A DNA stretch of 64,000 nucleotides from Acidobacteriota bacterium (GCA_021794095.1 JAJYRN010000014.1:1-64000); one strand, 5' to 3'; counted from the first letter of the stretch, positions 37,185 through 47,623 are shown. Translations and numbers: made by a program. The notes: generated from the letters alone by a model not told the origin.

Positions 37185-38174
37185 ATGCACCGCATCCTGT
37201 CCGGCATTCAGCCCTCGGGCTCCCTGCACATCGGCCATCTGGTCGGGGCCCTGGACAACTTCACGCTCCTGCAGGGCCAGGGCGAGGCCTTCTACATGAT
37301 CGCGGACTGGCATGCGCTGACGTCGAAGTACGAGAGCGTTGCCGAGATCTGGCCCGCCACGCTGGAGTTGACGGCCACCTACCTGGCGGCGGGCCTGGAT
37401 CCGGCCCAGAGCACGCTCTTCGTGCAGAGCCTGGTGAAGGAGCATGCGGAACTGCACCTGCTGCTCTCCATGGTGACGCCGCTCTCCTGGCTTGAGCGGG
37501 TGCCCACCTACAAGGAGAAGCTGCAGAATGCTGTGGCGGATCTGGGCAGCTACGGCTTCCTCGGCTACCCGCTGCTCCAGACCGCCGACATCATCCTCTA
37601 CAAGGCCCACAAGGTGCCCGTGGGGGAGGACCAGCTCTTCCACCTGGAACTGGCCCGCGAGGTGGTGCGGCGCTTCCACTTCCTCTACCAGTGCGAGATC
37701 TTTCCCGAGCCCGACGCGGTGCTCACCAAGACCCCGAAAGTGCCGGGCCTGGACGGCAAGAAAATGTCCAAGAGCTACGGGAACTGCATCTACCTGCGGG
37801 ATACCGATGCCGTGATCCTGGAGAAGTGCACGCGCCAGATGGCTTCGGATCCCGCCCGCGTCCGCAAGACCGATCCGGGGAACCCCGACATCTGCCCGGT
37901 GATGGACTTCCACAAGCTCTTCAGCGACGAGGCCACGGTGCAGATGGTGGACACCGAGTGCCGACGCGCGGGCATCGGCTGCTTCGACTGCAAAAAGCGC
38001 GTCGCCGAGGCCATGACCCGCCGCATCGCGCCCGTGCGGGAGAAGATCGAGGATCATCTCGCCAAGCCCGCCGACCTCGAGAACGTTCTGCGCGACGGCA
38101 GCGCCCGCGCCCGTGCCGTGGCCGGTGAAACCATGGCCGATGTGCGGAATGCCATGAAGATGCCTTCCCTCTGA
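37185..38174 (+). CDS. trpS: tryptophanyl-tRNA synthetase
   Basis: TrpS charges tRNA-Trp. The 329-residue class I synthetase has HIGH (about residues 15-18, in SGSLHIGHLVGAL) and KMSKS (193-197), both intact. Other family features include MIADWHALTSKY, DIILYKAHKVPVGEDQ and the C-terminal helical region. Length is typical of bacterial TrpS. A ribosome site GGAG is present before the ATG. It precedes the tRNA-Lys gene by 60 bases. Confidence 0.96.
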   Translation: MHRILSGIQPSGSLHIGHLVGALDNFTLLQGQGEAFYMIADWHALTSKYESVAEIWPATLELTATYLAAGLDPAQSTLFVQSLVKEHAELHLLLSMVTPLSWLERVPTYKEKLQNAVADLGSYGFLGYPLLQTADIILYKAHKVPVGEDQLFHLELAREVVRRFHFLYQCEIFPEPDAVLTKTPKVPGLDGKKMSKSYGNCIYLRDTDAVILEKCTRQMASDPARVRKTDPGNPDICPVMDFHKLFSDEATVQMVDTECRRAGIGCFDCKKRVAEAMTRRIAPVREKIEDHLAKPADLENVLRDGSARARAVAGETMADVRNAMKMPSL

Positions 38175-38195
38175 GCACGGCCGCCCAGCCGGCGC

Positions 38196-38223
38196 TTGCG
38201 GCTAGCCTGGTTTCTGTTAAGCT
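38196..38223 (+). promoter_or_regulatory. candidate promoter for tRNA-Lys
   Basis: TTGCGG (38196-38201) and TAAGCT (38218-38223) with a 16-base gap lie 12 bases before the tRNA. The matches to sigma-70 boxes are modest, so this is a weak call supported mainly by position. Confidence 0.35.
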
Positions 38224-38234
38224 TTGAGCCTTGA

Positions 38235-38311
38235 GGTCCCTTAGCTCAGTTGGTTAGAGCATCTGACTCTTAATCAGAGGGTCCCCGGTTCGAGCCCGGG
38301 AGGGACCACCA
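38235..38311 (+). tRNA. tRNA-Lys (anticodon CTT)
   Basis: The 77-base gene folds into a full cloverleaf: acceptor arms GGTCCCT and AGGGACC, D stem GCTC/GAGC, anticodon stem TCTGA/TCAGA with loop CTCTTAA (anticodon CTT), and T stem CCCGG/CCGGG with loop TTCGAGC. The discriminator base is A and the 3' CCA is encoded. It decodes AAG. A terminator follows within 10 bases. Confidence 0.98.
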
Positions 38312-38320
38312 GAACAGAAG

Positions 38321-38351
38321 CCCCGCAGGTCTTCACTCTGCGGGGTTTTTC
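38321..38351 (+). terminator. rho-independent terminator of tRNA-Lys
   Basis: Arms CCCCGCAG (38321-38328) and CTGCGGGG (38338-38345) pair perfectly around a 9-base loop and are followed by TTTTTCTTTG. Placement directly after the tRNA supports the call. Confidence 0.93.
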
Positions 38352-38545
38352 TTTGTTTCCTCCGAAGATGTTGTTCGGGCCATGACCATACTGTTCCCAC
38401 ATCCCGGCGAGGGACAGGACAACTTGCGGATCCCATCCCGTCCGGCGCGTCCACCCTTTCGGGATGCCCGCGTGGGGTTCGGGTGGTCATTCCTGGGGCG
38501 GGAAGCGCCCTTCTGGGCTCTGGAGGTTGGAACCTGATCCTCCTC

Positions 38546-38941
38546 TCACATCTTCAGCAGCACGGCCCGTCCGGTCTTGGCGAAGCGAGCGTCCAGGGTC
38601 AGCAGTCTGGAGCAGCCCCGATCGCGGGTGGCCAGGAACACCAGGTTGTCGGCCAACCGCACCGCCCCGGTCGAGAGGGCCAGGGCTTCCCGGGCCAGGG
38701 GGCTCGCTTCCACTTCGACCCCTTCCATGTTGAGCAGGCGTCCCAGGGCCTCATGGACGCGGGCGGCGTCCCACCCAGGCGCGGCCTTCAGCACCCAGGC
38801 CAGTTCCACGAACACAAGAAGGGGGACGAAGAGGCCCGCCCCCCGGGCGCCTTCGGTGATGGCCTTCTGGGCGGCGCGGCTCTGCCTGGCATCATCCCCG
38901 AGAATGGCGCGGGCCCAGAGGTTGGTATCCAGGGCGATCAT
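38546..38941 (-). CDS. vapC: VapC-type PIN-domain toxin
   Basis: The 131-residue protein is a PIN-domain ribonuclease. Acidic metal ligands are visible at the N-terminus (MIALDTNLW), in the centre (FVELAWVL with Glu) and in the C-terminal half (GAVRLADNLVFLATRDRG and LLTLDARF). VapC toxins usually cut tRNAs or rRNA when the antitoxin is degraded. The ATG overlaps the antitoxin stop by 4 bases. The gene order antitoxin-toxin is standard. Whether the nearby tRNA-Lys is a target cannot be told from sequence. Confidence 0.88.
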   Translation of the reverse strand: MIALDTNLWARAILGDDARQSRAAQKAITEGARGAGLFVPLLVFVELAWVLKAAPGWDAARVHEALGRLLNMEGVEVEASPLAREALALSTGAVRLADNLVFLATRDRGCSRLLTLDARFAKTGRAVLLKM

Positions 38942-39186
38942 CGGCGGGCACCGGCCTGCTTGGCGGCATCCATGTCCTCGAGGCTCATCCGGGGCGTGCC
39001 GGGAACGGCAAGGGCCCAGAGATCCTCGGGCCGATACCGCACCGGCTCCATGGCCGCATGTCCGTGGGCGGGATCCAGCTCAAAGCGAACCTGGTCCCCC
39101 TCGTGCAAGCCGAGGGCCTCCCGGATGGCCTTGGGAATGGTCAACTGTCCCTTGCTGGTCAAAGTCGCGACGGCGGCGAAGGCCAT
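38938..39186 (-). CDS. vapB: AbrB/SpoVT-fold antitoxin (VapB type)
   Basis: The 82-residue protein has an N-terminal AbrB-like swapped-hairpin DNA-binding domain (VATLTSKGQLTIPKAIREAL, then GDQVRFELD). Its C-terminal part, probably unstructured, should wrap the toxin (YRPEDLWALAVPGTPRMS). It neutralises VapC and represses its own operon. A strong ribosome site (AAGGAGAGGTG) precedes the ATG. The overlap with vapC suggests coupled translation. Confidence 0.88.
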   Translation of the reverse strand: MAFAAVATLTSKGQLTIPKAIREALGLHEGDQVRFELDPAHGHAAMEPVRYRPEDLWALAVPGTPRMSLEDMDAAKQAGARR

Positions 39187-39582
39187 GGTGTCACCTCTCC
39201 TTACCAGTATGAGGTTTCATCCTTACTTGTCCATGTCTGGGAATGGCATTGCCCAGGGGTTCATCATCCCTTGGCGGCCCGGCGGGCTTCGATTGCTGCC
39301 ACGGCTTCCGCAGAGGCTGTCCACTGTGCGCGCCTCACGCCGGCGGACGCTTCCGTGCGGTTTCCAGGGCTGGCTCGGCCATGCCATTCTAGGGCATGCG
39401 TCGCGCCGAACCGGCTGCTCCTGGAACCATCTTTGCCTCAGGATCCACCTGGACCTGCCCCTGGCCGTGCGCGGGCCATTGTCCGACCTGCCAGGCGGAG
39501 CGGCTGAAGCATGGCAGGAAGGTGGACGCCAGCCCCTCAAGCGCACCGCCTGTTCCTCGCGTCTCACCGCGAGCCTAGGGTT
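39187..39582. other. intergenic region with the vapBC promoter
   Basis: About 400 bases between vapB and purK. The vapB-proximal 50 bases hold the promoter and ribosome site. The rest has no convincing gene. A 60-codon plus-strand frame at 39396-39578 carries a cysteine-rich stretch (CPWPCAGHCPTC) but lacks a clear ribosome site and family. No tRNA-derived repeat that would mark an integration site was found. Confidence 0.5.
39206..39233 (-). promoter_or_regulatory. candidate vapBC promoter
   Basis: On the minus strand TGGACA (39233-39228) matches the -35 box at 5 of 6 positions. It is followed after 16 bases by CATACT (39211-39206, 4 of 6 for -10). AGTAAGGA and GGTAAGGA lie around it as a direct repeat that could be the VapB operator. 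Confidence 0.45.
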
Positions 39583-40722
39583 CTACCCTTTCAACGCCTC
39601 GCGGGCGGCGAGGACTTTGGCCAGGGCCTCCTCGGGGGAGGCGCCCAGGGCGGTGAGATGGCCCATCTTCCGGCCGGGGCGGGCCTCGGTCTTGCCGTAG
39701 AGGTGCAGCTTCACCTCGCGGTGATCCAGGATCCGCTCCCAGGCGGGTGGCCCGTCCTTCGGCCAGAGGTCGCCCAGAAGGTTGGCCATGGCGGCGGGGC
39801 GGAGCAGGGCGGTGTCGCCCAGGGGCAGGCCACAGACGGCGCGCACCTGCTGCTCGAACTGGCTGGTGATGCAGGCATCAATGGTGGCGTGGCCGCTGTT
39901 GTGGGGGCGCGGCGCGAGTTCATTCACCAGCAGTTCGCCGCCGGCCTTGAGGAAGAATTCCACGGTGAGCATGCCCACCACGCCCAGGGCCTCGGCGATG
40001 GCGATGGCCATGGCCTGGGCCTGCGCGGCCACCGTGGCGGGGATGCGCGCAGGAAACACCGTGGTGTCGAGGATGTGGTGGCGATGGGCGTTTTCGGCCA
40101 CAGCCCACACGGCGGTCTCCCCTGCCGAAGACCGGGCGCACACCACGCTGCACTCGAGTTCGAAAGGCACCCAGGCCTCCAGGACACCCTGCTGGCCGCC
40201 CAGGGCCGCAAAGGCTTCCGGCACCTGGCCAGGCGCAATGAGTTTCTGCTGGCCCTTACCGTCGTAGCCGAAGCTGGCGGTCTTGAGGACGGCGGGGAAG
40301 CCCAGGGCCTCCGTGGCAGCGCTCAGATCCGCCTGGGTGTTGATCTCCCGGAAGGGGGTCACCGGAAAGCCATGTTCCGCGAGGAAGCGCTTCTCGCGCA
40401 GCCGGTGCTGGACCGTGTGCAGCACCCGGGCCCCGGGGTGCATGGGGCACACCTGGGCCACCGCTTCCAGGGTTTCCGCGGGGATGTTCTCGAATTCCAC
40501 GGTGACCGCATCCACGCCCCGGGCCAGGGCCTGGGCGGCATAGACGTCGTTGTAGGCGGCGCGGATCTCCAGATCGGCCACCTGGCCAGCGGGGCAGTCA
40601 TGGCCCGGATCCAGGGCATGCACACGGTAGCCCAGGTTGCGGGCGGCCAGGGTGAACATGCGGCCCAGCTGGCCACCGCCGAGAAGGCCGAGGGCGGATC
40701 CGGGACGGATGGGTCGGGACAT
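39583..40722 (-). CDS. purK: N5-carboxyaminoimidazole ribonucleotide synthase
   Basis: PurK uses ATP and bicarbonate to make N5-CAIR from AIR in purine synthesis. The 379-residue ATP-grasp enzyme starts with LGLLGGGQLGRMFTLAARN, shows VEFENIP and KTASFGYDGKGQ (ATP-binding loop), and ends with ELAPRPHNSGHAT and GRKMGHLT. All are family hallmarks. The ATG at 40722 gives the usual length; a long upstream open frame is a shadow of the divergent MogA-like gene. purE is not adjacent. Confidence 0.94.
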   Translation of the reverse strand: MSRPIRPGSALGLLGGGQLGRMFTLAARNLGYRVHALDPGHDCPAGQVADLEIRAAYNDVYAAQALARGVDAVTVEFENIPAETLEAVAQVCPMHPGARVLHTVQHRLREKRFLAEHGFPVTPFREINTQADLSAATEALGFPAVLKTASFGYDGKGQQKLIAPGQVPEAFAALGGQQGVLEAWVPFELECSVVCARSSAGETAVWAVAENAHRHHILDTTVFPARIPATVAAQAQAMAIAIAEALGVVGMLTVEFFLKAGGELLVNELAPRPHNSGHATIDACITSQFEQQVRAVCGLPLGDTALLRPAAMANLLGDLWPKDGPPAWERILDHREVKLHLYGKTEARPGRKMGHLTALGASPEEALAKVLAAREALKG

Positions 40723-40762
40723 GGGGGCCTCTATCGAAGCCCCATTGTGGCATCCTCGGAAC

Positions 40763-41248
40763 ATGGAACGGGTCCACCTCATCACCCTGTCCGACCGGGC
40801 CTCCCGGGGCGAGTATCGGGACGAATCCACGCCGCTGCTCACGGCATGGCTGCGGGGGCAGGGCGTCACATCGGTGACTTCGACCTTGATGCCGGATGAT
40901 CCCCTGGCCCTGGAGGCGGATCTCCGGCGCCTGGTGGTGGAGGGCGTGCCTTTGGTGCTCACCTGCGGGGGGACAGGGTTCGGCTCCCGGGACACCACGC
41001 CGGAGGCCACACGCCGGGTGCTCGAGCGGGAGGCGCCTGGCATCTGTGAACTCATCCGCGCCAAGGGTGGGCATCCGCTCGCCTTCGCCAGCCGCGCCGT
41101 CTGCGGCATCGCGGGGAGGACCGTCATCCTGAACCTATCGGGCCGTCCCGCCGCCGCCCTGGAGCAGATCCAACTCGCCTGGCCCCTGCTGCTGCATGGC
41201 GTCTCGGTGCTGCGCAAGGAAGGCGCTGCCGGAGGGCCCTGCACATGA
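40763..41248 (+). CDS. MogA/MoaB family molybdopterin biosynthesis protein
   Basis: The 161-residue protein has the MoCF-binding fold: ITLSDRASRGEYRDESTP near the N-terminus, LVLTCGGTGFGSRDTTPEAT in the centre (GGTG loop that binds molybdopterin) and ILNLSGRPAAALEQI near the end. MogA adenylylates molybdopterin before metal insertion; MoaB proteins are close relatives. Sequence alone does not separate them. The product would support the molybdenum hydroxylase at 10-14 kb. A 74-codon gene overlaps its stop by 4 bases. Confidence 0.87.
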   Translation: MERVHLITLSDRASRGEYRDESTPLLTAWLRGQGVTSVTSTLMPDDPLALEADLRRLVVEGVPLVLTCGGTGFGSRDTTPEATRRVLEREAPGICELIRAKGGHPLAFASRAVCGIAGRTVILNLSGRPAAALEQIQLAWPLLLHGVSVLRKEGAAGGPCT

Positions 41249-41469
41249 AGATCTGGGCCCGCATCAATCACGTGGGTTGGGTGCACCTGTGGCGCCAGCG
41301 GGCGGATTTCGAGGCCGCGGAGCCCTCGGTCCATTTCTTCAATGGCCGCTCGGATCCCCGTTGGGCAGAGGTTCCACTGGATGCGGACCAGCGCCGCCGT
41401 CTGGCGGCCGGGGAATTGGTGGAACTGGAGGATCCCGGCTACTTGGAGGGCGATGCTGAGGAGGCCTGA
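41245..41469 (+). CDS. small conserved-looking protein, 74 residues
   Basis: The ATG overlaps the MogA-like stop (ATGA), which supports real translation. The product (MKIWARINHVGWVHLW...) is acidic, with a Trp-rich N-terminus and a C-terminal acidic tail. No domain is recognised. Its 3' end overlaps the convergent membrane-protein gene by 31 bases. Coupling to the molybdopterin gene is inferred from overlap only. Confidence 0.55.
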   Translation: MKIWARINHVGWVHLWRQRADFEAAEPSVHFFNGRSDPRWAEVPLDADQRRRLAAGELVELEDPGYLEGDAEEA

Positions 41470-42191
41470 GCCGCGGCTTCGAGGCGGTGGTACAGGGCCA
41501 GCAGGCTGGTGGTCAGCCAGAGGTTGAGAAGCCCACTGGTGAATCCCAGCACCCAGAAGGCCGGATGCCGCAGGCGCAGCCAGGCATCGGGGCCCAGATC
41601 CCGATTCACGGACGGCAGGATGTGCGCCAGGGCGTAGGTGGAGATCATCTGGTAGGCCAGCAGCACCATGGCCATGGCCAGGACGGCCTGCACCACCCGG
41701 GGCCAATGCCGGGCCATGGTGGTCTGGCTCCAGCGGAAGGCGTCCATCAGGGAATCCCCCCGGAGCAAAACCCGCAGGGGCGCCCAGCCGAACAGGGTGA
41801 GCACGAGGATGCCTGGCAGGATGAAGAGCACCAAGCCTACCCCGGCCAGCAGGCTCAGGAGCATGCGCGCACCGAAGGTTCGCAGCCAGCGGCCATCGAA
41901 GGTCTGAACCCAGCCCTCACGCCGGTTCTTGGCTTGGTCCAGCGCCTCGGCATCGAGTTGAGCCTGGAGGCGGGGTAGTAGATACATCTCCATGGGCAAC
42001 AGACCCACGGCTCCGAAGAGAGGCTGGATGACGGTACTCGAACCCGCCTTGGCGGCCAGTTCCAGCGCGGGCCCCAACTGGCCCAGCAGCATGGCGAGCA
42101 TCGCCAGCCCGAGGGTGAGGGCCGGGTGGCGCCGCAGGAGCGTGATGCCTTCGCGGAGGCAGCCCAGGTGGGAGGGGGGAACAGAGCGCAT
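41439..42191 (-). CDS. multi-pass membrane protein of unknown function
   Basis: The 250-residue protein has about five or six hydrophobic helices (TLGLAMLAMLLGQLG, MLLSLLAGVGLVLFILPGIL, VLAMAMVLLAYQMI, FWVLGFTSGLLNLWLTTSLL). The FILPGILVLTLFGWAP segment and layout resemble YciC/DUF975-like or glycerophosphoryl-diesterase membrane-domain families. I cannot assign one firmly. It is divergent from yqgE. Confidence 0.65.
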   Translation of the reverse strand: MRSVPPSHLGCLREGITLLRRHPALTLGLAMLAMLLGQLGPALELAAKAGSSTVIQPLFGAVGLLPMEMYLLPRLQAQLDAEALDQAKNRREGWVQTFDGRWLRTFGARMLLSLLAGVGLVLFILPGILVLTLFGWAPLRVLLRGDSLMDAFRWSQTTMARHWPRVVQAVLAMAMVLLAYQMISTYALAHILPSVNRDLGPDAWLRLRHPAFWVLGFTSGLLNLWLTTSLLALYHRLEAAAQASSASPSK

Positions 42192-42211
42192 CCTCCCAGC
42201 CTATCCGGGCT

Positions 42212-42739
42212 ATGATCATCCGCATCATGCGTCCCGAAGCCCCTTGCCTCCTGGTGGCCAGCCCCGCGCTCCTGGACCCCAACTTCCTGCACGCGGTGGT
42301 GCTGCTCGTGGAGTTCGACGACGAGGGCGCCCTGGGTGTGGTCCTGAACCGATCGCTGCCCCTCGCCCTGGATCAGATGGCGGAGGAGGGCGGCATGGCC
42401 TACCACGGTCCCGCGGAGGCGACCGCCTGGCGGGGCGGCCCCGTGGATCCCCAGCGGGGCATCCTGCTGGTGCAGGGCGGCCTGCCGGAAGCCGACGACA
42501 CGGTGCTGGACTTCACCCATTTCGTGAGCCACCGCAAGGATCTGCTGGAGGCCCTGCTGGCTGATCCGCAGGCCCGCTACCGCTTGTTCCTGGGGTATGC
42601 CGGCTGGGGGGCCGGCCAGCTGGACCTGGAACTTGCCCAGGGCGCCTGGACCGCCCGGCCTCTGGTCTCCGCCTGGCTGCTCCACCCGGATCCCGCCGGT
42701 CTCTGGCAGGTGGCCTTGCAGAGCAGCGCGGAAGGCTGA
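42212..42739 (+). CDS. YqgE/AlgH family protein
   Basis: The 175-residue protein fits the YqgE/AlgH (UPF0301) family: ASPALLDPNFLHAVVLLVEF near the N-terminus, GALGVVLNRSLPL, WRGGPVDPQRGILL and FLGYAGWGAGQLDLEL. All are characteristic of the family. The biochemical role of the family is not settled. The start is ATG 42212 or ATG 42227; neither has a strong ribosome site. The photolyase gene starts 8 bases after its stop, so the two are probably co-transcribed. Confidence 0.9.
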   Translation: MIIRIMRPEAPCLLVASPALLDPNFLHAVVLLVEFDDEGALGVVLNRSLPLALDQMAEEGGMAYHGPAEATAWRGGPVDPQRGILLVQGGLPEADDTVLDFTHFVSHRKDLLEALLADPQARYRLFLGYAGWGAGQLDLELAQGAWTARPLVSAWLLHPDPAGLWQVALQSSAEG

Positions 42740-42747
42740 GCCTCCGG

Positions 42748-44145
42748 ATGCGTTCCCTCGTCTGGTTCCGCGGCAAGGATCTCCGTGCGACGGACCATGC
42801 CCCGCTGGTGGAGGCCGCGGCCTCGGGCGAGGTGGTGCCGTTGTTTGTCCTGGATCCCTTCTTCTTCGCCCCGGAACGGGCGCGGAAACTCCCGCACCGA
42901 ATGCAGTTCCTGCTGGAATCCCTGCGGCACCTTGAGGCAGAGGTCGCCCGTCTGGGCTCGCGCCTCCTGATCGTCTCGGGGCGCAGCGTGGAGGTGGTGC
43001 CTCGCCTGGCCCTCCAGTGGCGGGTGGACCGTGTGCTGGCCTACCGGTGGAGCGAGCCCTTCGGGCGGGAACGGGACCGCCGGGTGGCCGAGGCTCTGGG
43101 TCGGGAGGGCATCCCCTTCCGTCTGTTCGAAGGCGAGACGCTCCTGCCGCCGGGTTCGGTGCAGACGGGGCAGGGCGGCATGTTCCGGGTGTTCACGCCC
43201 TTCGCCCGGGCCTGCGCGGCGCAGCTCGGGCCGCAGGCGCCCCTGGCGGTACCGGCGGCCCTGCCGCCCCTGCCTGCGGGCGTGGCCACCCCGGAGGTTC
43301 CTCTTCCGTCCCTGGAGGCGCTGGGCCTGGTGCCGAATCCCCGGATCCAGCCCGGCGGCGAACAGCCAGCCCGAATCCGGCTGGCGGCCTTCCTGGAGGA
43401 CCGGCTGGATCGCTACCACATGGATCGTGACCGCATGGACCGGCCGGGTACTTCACGCCTCAGCGCCGACTTGAAGTTCGGCACCCTCTCCATCCGCCAG
43501 GTCTGGCGAGCCGTTTCCGAGCACGGTGGACCGGGGGTGCCCTCGTTTCTGAATGAGCTAGTGTGGCGCGAGTTCAGCCACCATCTGCTCTGGACCTGGC
43601 CCGAGCTGCTGGAGCGGCCGTTCCGCCCCGCTTTCGTGGGCTTCCCCTGGCGGGAGGACCCGAACGCTTGGGAAGCCTGGTGTGCGGGGCGCACGGGCTA
43701 CCCGGTGGTGGACGCCGCCGCACGGCAGCTCTGGGGCGAGGGGTTCGTCCACAACCGGGCCCGCATGGTGGCGGCCAGCTTCCTGGCCAAGCATCTGATG
43801 GTGGATTGGCGCCTGGGCGAGGCCCACTACCTGGCCTGGCTCACGGACGGCGACTGGGCGCAGAACAGCGCCGGCTGGCAGTGGAGCGCGGGCTGCGGCT
43901 GCGATGCCCAGCCCTGGTTCCGCATGTTCAATCCCGTGGCGCAGGGGCTGACGTTCGATCCCGATGGCGCCTACGTGAAACGCTGGGTGCCGGAGCTGGA
44001 GGGCTGCCCCGTGGCGTTCATCCACACGCCATGGAAGGCGCCAAAGCCAGTGCGTGTTCGCCTCGACTATCCCGATCCCATCGTGGATCACGCCTTTGCC
44101 CGGGAGCGGTTCCTTGCCACGGCCAAGGTGCACCTGGGGCGCTGA
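42748..44145 (+). CDS. phrB: deoxyribodipyrimidine photolyase (class I, cryptochrome family)
   Basis: The 465-residue protein has an N-terminal Rossmann-like antenna domain (LVWFRGKDLRATDH) and a helical FAD domain (GTSRLSADLKFGTLSIRQVW, FLNELVWREFSHHLLWTWPE). A conserved C-terminal region follows (TGYPVVDAAARQLW, RMVAASFLAKHLMVDWRLGE, QNSAGWQWSAGCGCDAQPWF). It repairs cyclobutane pyrimidine dimers using light. The conserved Trp residues for electron transfer are present. The antenna chromophore is not predictable from this reading. Confidence 0.93.
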   Translation: MRSLVWFRGKDLRATDHAPLVEAAASGEVVPLFVLDPFFFAPERARKLPHRMQFLLESLRHLEAEVARLGSRLLIVSGRSVEVVPRLALQWRVDRVLAYRWSEPFGRERDRRVAEALGREGIPFRLFEGETLLPPGSVQTGQGGMFRVFTPFARACAAQLGPQAPLAVPAALPPLPAGVATPEVPLPSLEALGLVPNPRIQPGGEQPARIRLAAFLEDRLDRYHMDRDRMDRPGTSRLSADLKFGTLSIRQVWRAVSEHGGPGVPSFLNELVWREFSHHLLWTWPELLERPFRPAFVGFPWREDPNAWEAWCAGRTGYPVVDAAARQLWGEGFVHNRARMVAASFLAKHLMVDWRLGEAHYLAWLTDGDWAQNSAGWQWSAGCGCDAQPWFRMFNPVAQGLTFDPDGAYVKRWVPELEGCPVAFIHTPWKAPKPVRVRLDYPDPIVDHAFARERFLATAKVHLGR

Positions 44146-44176
44146 AACAAAAGCGCCCGGCCGGGGCCGGGCGCTT
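44144..44176 (-). terminator. terminator of the sdhCAB operon
   Basis: Arms AAGCGCCCGGCC (44151-44162) and GGCCGGGCGCTT (44165-44176) pair perfectly. Reading the minus strand the stem is followed by TTGTTTC, so it ends sdhB transcription. On the plus strand there is no T-run, but the stem begins just after the photolyase stop. Confidence 0.85.
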
Positions 44177-44193
44177 CGCAGGCGTGAGGCTTG

Positions 44194-44979
44194 TCAGCCG
44201 GCAGCGCCGCCGACGGCTTCCGGCCGGTAGGTGAGACTGGCCTTGATGTAGTCACGGTTCATGCGGGCGATGGTCTCGAGGGTGATGCCCTTGGGACAGG
44301 CCGCTTCGCACTCGCCGTGGTTGGTGCAGGTGCCGAAAGCCTCGGCATCCATCTGGCCCACCATGTCCCGGACGCGGCTGTAGCGCTCGGGCTGGCCCTG
44401 CGGCAGCAGGCCCAGGTGGCTCACCTTGGCGGAGAGGAACAGCATGGCGCTGGCGTTGGGGCAGGCGGCGACGCACGCCCCGCAGCCGATGCAGGCCGCG
44501 GCATCCATGGCCAGGTCCGCGTTCAGCTTGGGGATGGGCAGGGCGTTGGCATCCTGAGGCGAGCCCGTGGGCACGCTGACGAAGCCGCCGGCCGCGATGA
44601 TGCGGTCGAAGGCGCCGCGGTCCACGATGAGATCCTTCAGGACCGGGAAGGGCTTCGCGCGCCAGGGCTCGATGGTGATGGTGTCGCCATCGCTGAAGCT
44701 GCGCATGTGGAGCTGGCAGGTGGTGGTGCGCTCCTTGGGCCCATGGGGCCGGCCGTTGATGACCATGCTGCACATGCCGCAGATGCCCTCGCGGCAGTCG
44801 TGATCGAAGGCGATGGGATCCTCGCCCTTGTGGATGAGATCCTCGTTCACCACGTCCAGCATTTCGAGAAAGGACATCTCGGTGCTGATGTGCTTGGCCG
44901 CGTACTCGACGAAGGTGCCTTCGGATGTGGCGTCCTTCTGGCGCCATACCTGGAGGGTCAGATTCAGATGCTTTTCCAT
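44194..44979 (-). CDS. sdhB: succinate dehydrogenase/fumarate reductase iron-sulfur subunit
   Basis: SdhB carries electrons from the flavin to quinone via three Fe-S clusters. The 261-residue protein has the 2Fe-2S site [13 protein letters not shown] plus a downstream Cys, and two further cysteine groups ([13 protein letters not shown] and [14 protein letters not shown]) for the 4Fe-4S and 3Fe-4S clusters. It sits 10 bases after sdhA. A strong terminator follows. The variant with CxxCGAC fits the B-type (Wolinella/Bacillus-like) enzymes. Confidence 0.95.
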   Translation of the reverse strand: MEKHLNLTLQVWRQKDATSEGTFVEYAAKHISTEMSFLEMLDVVNEDLIHKGEDPIAFDHDCREGICGMCSMVINGRPHGPKERTTTCQLHMRSFSDGDTITIEPWRAKPFPVLKDLIVDRGAFDRIIAAGGFVSVPTGSPQDANALPIPKLNADLAMDAAACIGCGACVAACPNASAMLFLSAKVSHLGLLPQGQPERYSRVRDMVGQMDAEAFGTCTNHGECEAACPKGITLETIARMNRDYIKASLTYRPEAVGGAAG

Positions 44980-44989
44980 GGTCTGGTCC

Positions 44990-46909
<1,920 letters not shown>

Positions 46910-46927
46910 GGTGGCGCTCCAGGAGGA

Positions 46928-47623
46928 TCAGTGGATGATGCCGGTGAGCACGGCGATGGGGTACGAGATGTTGACGCCGACCACCAGCACCGTAAGGCCC
47001 GTGGCGAAATTGCGCCGCAGGGCGTTGTACCGGGGGTGAGCCCAGCCGAGGGATTGGGTGAAGCTCCAGACCCCATGCCACATGTGCAGGCCGAGACAGA
47101 GCTGGGCGACGATGTAGAAGGCCGCGACCCAGGGCACCTGGAAGCCGGTTACGAAGTTGTGGTAGGCGTTGCCTTTGATGAAGTCCGGATGCACGGTGCC
47201 GAGGGTCAGATGCAGCAGGTGGAAGACGATGAAGATGCCGAGGATCACGCCGGTCCAGCGCATGGTGCGCGAAGACCAGGTGGCGGCCTGGTTCTGCTTC
47301 TCCCGGTACCCCACGGGACGCGCGGCCTGGTTGGAGAGCGTCAGGCTGAGCGCCGCCCATATGTGCATGAGCACCGCGACGAGCAGCACGGTCCGGAACA
47401 CCCAGATGCCCATGCCGTGGATCATGGTGTGCAGGAATTCGGCGTAGTGATTCATGGCCTCCGCGCCCATATAGGACGTGAGGTTGCCCAGCATGTGGAC
47501 GGTGACGAAGCCCCAGAGAACCACACCCGTGAGGGCCATGACGACCTTCCGGCCGACCGAGGAAGCCATGAAGCCGGGACTGCGGTCCCCTGCTCCGGCA
47601 ATGCTCTGTTCCGCGACGGACAT
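46928..47623 (-). CDS. sdhC: succinate dehydrogenase cytochrome b subunit (b558 type)
   Basis: The 231-residue protein has five membrane helices with histidines placed to bind two haems (TVHMLGNLTSYMG, TMIHGMGIWVF, FIVFHLLHLTLG, LCLGLHMWHGVWS). This is the single large B-type anchor, so no sdhD is needed. It reduces or oxidises quinone at the membrane. The ATG at 47623 was chosen because AAGGAG lies about 8 bases upstream; an earlier in-frame start lacks one. It heads the sdhCAB operon. Confidence 0.93.
   Translation of the reverse strand: MSVAEQSIAGAGDRSPGFMASSVGRKVVMALTGVVLWGFVTVHMLGNLTSYMGAEAMNHYAEFLHTMIHGMGIWVFRTVLLVAVLMHIWAALSLTLSNQAARPVGYREKQNQAATWSSRTMRWTGVILGIFIVFHLLHLTLGTVHPDFIKGNAYHNFVTGFQVPWVAAFYIVAQLCLGLHMWHGVWSFTQSLGWAHPRYNALRRNFATGLTVLVVGVNISYPIAVLTGIIH

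Noticed and set aside
38254..38490. Minus-strand frame ending with ARTGDPLIKSQML next to the tRNA
   Set aside because: This peptide is the antisense translation of the tRNA-Lys gene, a well-known annotation artefact; there is no ribosome site.
38280..39582. Possible integrative element inserted at the tRNA-Lys 3' end
   Set aside because: No integrase gene and no repeat of the tRNA 3' end was found downstream up to purK.
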